From positions 1-7,555 of the forward strand of contig JAUZOU010000139.1 of NCBI GenBank assembly GCA_030706285.1: 7,555 bases of DNA, in the 5' to 3' direction. The translations under genes were made by a program, and so were the position numbers. The notes beneath the pieces were generated by a model, which ran no database searches, was not told where the DNA came from, and saw only the letters and a list, made by a program, of their open reading frames with translations. The first letter of the stretch is position 1. Every line of letters begins with the position of its first letter. Below are positions 5,478 to 7,555 of the stretch, piece by piece. The stretch is from Bacteroidota bacterium. Lineage in GTDB: Bacteria > Bacteroidota > Bacteroidia > Bacteroidales > UBA1402.

Positions 5478-7085
5478 TTTCACAAAAACTTTAGCTGTTT
5501 CCATAGACCCATCGTTGTAGAAGGTACGAATAATGTTTATGCCTCTAGCCAACGAATTTATTTCAACACCATTTTCCAGATAGAAACGTTGTGAAGTCAT
5601 TTTTCGTGTGGCTGATTGGATCGCTGTTTGAATCGACAAGGTTGATATGGGCGATTCGAATACAGCTTTAGCAATTACAATTGTGCTATTTTTGATCTCA
5701 AACGGGCTATTGTACAAGTTATTCAGATTTGTTGAACCGTCTGTTGAATAGTAGATATTGACACCTTCTGTCTCACATGTTATGGTTACCATATTACCCT
5801 CTGCCTTAATGACTGGGGCTTTAGGAAGTAAGCCGATTTTTAATGTATCATGCTTTTCGATAAAAAGTGTATCTGTGTGTTCAATATTAATTGTATCGTG
5901 GATGCTTATTGTATCATGTTTGTAAACAGTAATCGTTGATGTGGCTACTTCTGAATTTCCATATCCATCTTTTGTGGCAAATGCTTTGACAAAAGAACTG
6001 AAATTAAGTTTTATCGGACCGTCATACTTATTGCTTGACGTACTTGGCGTGGAAGAGTCCAATGTATAATAAATGGTTGCCCCTTCAACTTCATCGGTAA
6101 TATTCAATACCCCATTGTCGCTTGTGATGACTGGCTTTGGGAGTATTGACTGAAATTTGGCCGTTAATGAAAGATCAGAGGTTGCCGTAAAAGTATAATT
6201 CGGATTTGTGCTTTTCAGATTCGATTCGGAATACCAACCTACAAATTTATATCCGGAGGCTGGTATGGCTGTTACTGATACAGATGAACCTTCTGAATAG
6301 GTTCCGTTTCCGTTTACTGTACCTCCTGGCGTAGCTTGAACAGTTATGTAGTATGGCTTTGTCGTGAATGTTGCTGTCAATGTCGTGTCGGAGTCGATTA
6401 TAAATGAATAGTTGGTATTTGTGCTGATTTGGACTGTCCCTGCATACCAGCCGATAAAAGTGCATCTTTCTTCAGGCTCTGCTACAAGATTGACCTGAGT
6501 ACTTTCATCATAGGTACCTGCACCAAGTACTTTCCCATTGCCATTAATTTGGATGGCCAGTCTGCAAGTGGACGGAAGGACGTTTACGGATGATGTGCAG
6601 TCGGAGGAGGTGTACTTTTCGGCTAAACTATTTGCCAGAACAATGTTTGAGAGTGTTATGTCTTTTGTACCGGTTTGTATTGTTTTGTCGACATAGACCG
6701 TTATATTCATGATTGTTCCGGAGCTATCTCTGAATGTTTGGTTTGACATAGACGATACAACAACATTCAAAATGTGTGTGTCCTTGTAGTATTTGCATGA
6801 TATGCTATGGCTGCTTTTTTTCCGGTCTGTCAGTTCTACCTGATAAATTGTGTCTTGATCGTCGTTAAGTCTTGTTGCAATAGAAAAACCTTCAGGCAGT
6901 TTCAGGCTGAACTGGAATGCTGTAATGTTGCTATCGGAATTTCTCATCTCTACTGGCAATACAAACGTTTTTCCAATAGTTGCACTCATGAAAGTTGGTA
7001 TGGTCAACGTGTTTTCTGCAATAGTATGCTCCAATCCAAATAATAGCATTGTAGCTATCCATAGAACAGATCTTTTCATTATCAT
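5475..7085 (-). CDS. secreted cohesin-like / InlB-repeat / chitobiase-C-like multidomain surface protein
   Basis: This is a non-enzymatic modular surface or secreted protein, 536 aa from the ATG at 7085. In order: signal peptide (about 1-23, ending HTIA); a cohesin-like beta-sandwich (about 24-170, with LTIPTFMSATIGKTFVLPVE, ITAFQFSLKLPEGFSIA and GTIMNITVYVD); two InlB B-type repeats (about 175-241 and 246-312, with GAGTY/GNGTY, FIGWY/FVGWY and TATF/TAKF); a chitobiase/hexosaminidase C-terminal Ig-like module (about 317-387, ATIYYTLDSSTPS); an HDT-repeat linker (390-417); a second similar module (about 421-485, VNIYYSTDGST); and a short tail (498-536, FYLENGVEINSLARGINIIR...KVFVK) that weakly resembles a T9SS sorting signal. 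A GTG at 7088 and an ATG at 7079 are alternative starts. It begins three bases after the stop of the dockerin gene, so the two should be cotranscribed and translationally coupled. Its ligand is unknown; binding of the neighbouring dockerin is an inference. Confidence 0.85.
   Translation of the reverse strand: MIMKRSVLWIATMLLFGLEHTIAENTLTIPTFMSATIGKTFVLPVEMRNSDSNITAFQFSLKLPEGFSIATRLNDDQDTIYQVELTDRKKSSHSISCKYYKDTHILNVVVSSMSNQTFRDSSGTIMNITVYVDKTIQTGTKDITLSNIVLANSLAEKYTSSDCTSSVNVLPSTCRLAIQINGNGKVLGAGTYDESTQVNLVAEPEERCTFIGWYAGTVQISTNTNYSFIIDSDTTLTATFTTKPYYITVQATPGGTVNGNGTYSEGSSVSVTAIPASGYKFVGWYSESNLKSTNPNYTFTATSDLSLTAKFQSILPKPVITSDNGVLNITDEVEGATIYYTLDSSTPSTSSNKYDGPIKLNFSSFVKAFATKDGYGNSEVATSTITVYKHDTISIHDTINIEHTDTLFIEKHDTLKIGLLPKAPVIKAEGNMVTITCETEGVNIYYSTDGSTNLNNLYNSPFEIKNSTIVIAKAVFESPISTLSIQTAIQSATRKMTSQRFYLENGVEINSLARGINIIRTFYNDGSMETAKVFVK
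5835..5918 (-). repeat. HDT(I/L) repeat linker within the cohesin-like protein
   Basis: Residues 390-417 read as four short units: HDTISI, HDTINIE, HTDTLFIEK and HDTLKI, with periods of six to eight residues. Similar HDTI/HDTV strings are common as interdomain linkers in Bacteroidales surface proteins. It joins the two chitobiase-C-like modules and probably acts as an extended spacer. The alternating pattern suggests beta structure. Confidence 0.75.
6150..6563 (-). repeat. two InlB B-type protein repeats
   Basis: Two units of about 67 residues lie in tandem, each with a G-x-G-T-Y core, a hydrophobic-G-W-Y motif and a T-A-(T/K)-F end. They share the pattern of the repeats in the upstream dockerin protein but are clearly diverged in sequence. 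Such beta-grasp-like repeats serve as stalks or adhesion modules in surface proteins. Confidence 0.8.
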
Positions 7086-7088
7086 CAC

Positions 7089-7555
7089 TTATTTGTTATT
7101 TATCATGTCAATTACGTAAACGACGTCGGCTACGTCGATTACTCCATCTTTAACTACATCCGATGCTTCAAAATTGAAGAGAGGGAGAGTCTTGCCGATT
7201 ATTCTTGCCGTGATGTTGACGACATCAGCCACATCGACTACGCCGTCGTTGTTCGAGTCTCCCTTAATAACTATATAAGAGAACTTGGCAGTCAGTGATC
7301 GTATGGCATCAGCTTTAAACGTATAGCTCGCCAGTGTGCTGACAGCGTTGTTATTTTCATACCAACCAAGGAAAGAATAACCAGCTTGAGGCGTCGCTTT
7401 GACAGCAACAGAATCTCCGTAACTGTAAGTCCCGGCTCCAGTCACAGTCCCACCGTTTTCAGCAGAGACAGCAATCTGATATTGGTTGATTGTAAATTTA
7501 GCAGTCAAACTTGCAGCTCCCTGAACCTTAAACGTATAGATCGCCAGTGAACTGA
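7089..7555 (-). CDS. InlB-repeat protein with C-terminal dockerin (partial, 5' end outside window)
   Basis: The frame is open from the right edge (first visible residues SSLAIYTFKVQGAASLTAKF) to TAA at 7089-7091, so only the C-terminal ~154 residues are seen. They hold the end of one InlB B-type repeat, one complete 71-residue repeat (GAGTYSYGDSV, YSFLGWYENN, SLTAKF) and a terminal type I-like dockerin of about 58 residues. The dockerin has two EF-hand-like calcium loops: DSNNDGVVDVAD, with ligands at positions 1, 3, 5, 9 and 12, and DVVKDGVIDVAD, where position 3 is Val. Both loops carry Val-Ala at positions 10-11, where dockerin specificity residues normally sit. The protein ends just after the dockerin (INNK), with no sorting-signal-like tail. 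The apparent TTG start at 7508 is internal to a repeat and is not the true start. The N-terminal part, possibly enzymatic or adhesive, cannot be judged. Confidence 0.85.
   Translation of the reverse strand, partial: SSLAIYTFKVQGAASLTAKFTINQYQIAVSAENGGTVTGAGTYSYGDSVAVKATPQAGYSFLGWYENNNAVSTLASYTFKADAIRSLTAKFSYIVIKGDSNNDGVVDVADVVNITARIIGKTLPLFNFEASDVVKDGVIDVADVVYVIDMINNK
7281..7555 (-). repeat. 213-bp tandem repeat coding for InlB B-type units
   Basis: The stretch TTAAACGTATAGCTCGCCAG beginning at 7315 recurs at 7528 with one mismatch (A for C) over the same 20 bases. GCAGTCA at 7288 recurs at 7501. The offset is 213 bases, equal to one 71-residue protein repeat. The second copy is cut by the window edge, so more copies probably lie beyond it. 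Confidence 0.75.

Noticed and set aside
7089..7508. Dockerin protein as a complete 139-aa gene starting at TTG 7508
   Set aside because: The frame stays open to the window edge, and the residues before 7508 continue a recognisable InlB repeat, so the gene is longer and cut by the window.

Overview
The window most likely comes from a Bacteroidota genome, probably order Bacteroidales (Bacteroides/Prevotella-like). It combines secreted plant-polysaccharide enzymes with T9SS-like C-terminal tails, InlB-type repeat proteins, a dockerin, HDT(I/L)-type linkers, a TAnnTTTG-type -7 promoter box and AT-rich leaders without strong Shine-Dalgarno sites. No rRNA, tRNA, CRISPR array or intact insertion sequence was seen.

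Left part (1-4352, + strand): a pectin/plant cell-wall degradation block. A secreted pectin methylesterase with all catalytic motifs intact starts at 52 and may overlap the end of an upstream gene by an ATGA junction. After 134 bases comes a secreted family 2 glycoside hydrolase (beta-galactosidase/beta-glucuronidase type, 870 aa). The esterase would remove methyl groups from homogalacturonan. The GH2 enzyme would trim a neutral or acidic sugar from side chains or released oligomers. No SusC/SusD pair or regulator lies in the window, so the rest of any polysaccharide utilization locus is outside it.

Middle (4353-5474): about 1.1 kb that looks like a genomic scar. It holds a lone -7 promoter box, a perfect 17-bp-arm GC-rich palindrome, the C-terminal ~105 codons of what looks like an outer-membrane beta-barrel protein (no 5' end), the first 24 codons of a Bacteroidales AAA-type ATPase cut off by a stop, and a perfect 19-bp-arm hairpin that overlaps the stop codon of the next gene. 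No intact gene was found here.

Right part (5475-7555, - strand): two tightly linked genes read leftward. The upstream one enters from beyond the window and ends with InlB-type repeats and a type I-like dockerin. Three bases after its stop begins a 536-aa secreted protein with an N-terminal cohesin-like domain, two InlB-type repeats, two chitobiase-C-terminal-like Ig modules separated by an HDT-repeat linker, and a short sorting-signal-like tail. By eye this part is poorer in GC than the enzyme block. The dockerin and cohesin-like domains in one operon make a candidate non-covalent cell-surface pair, which is the most interesting system here.
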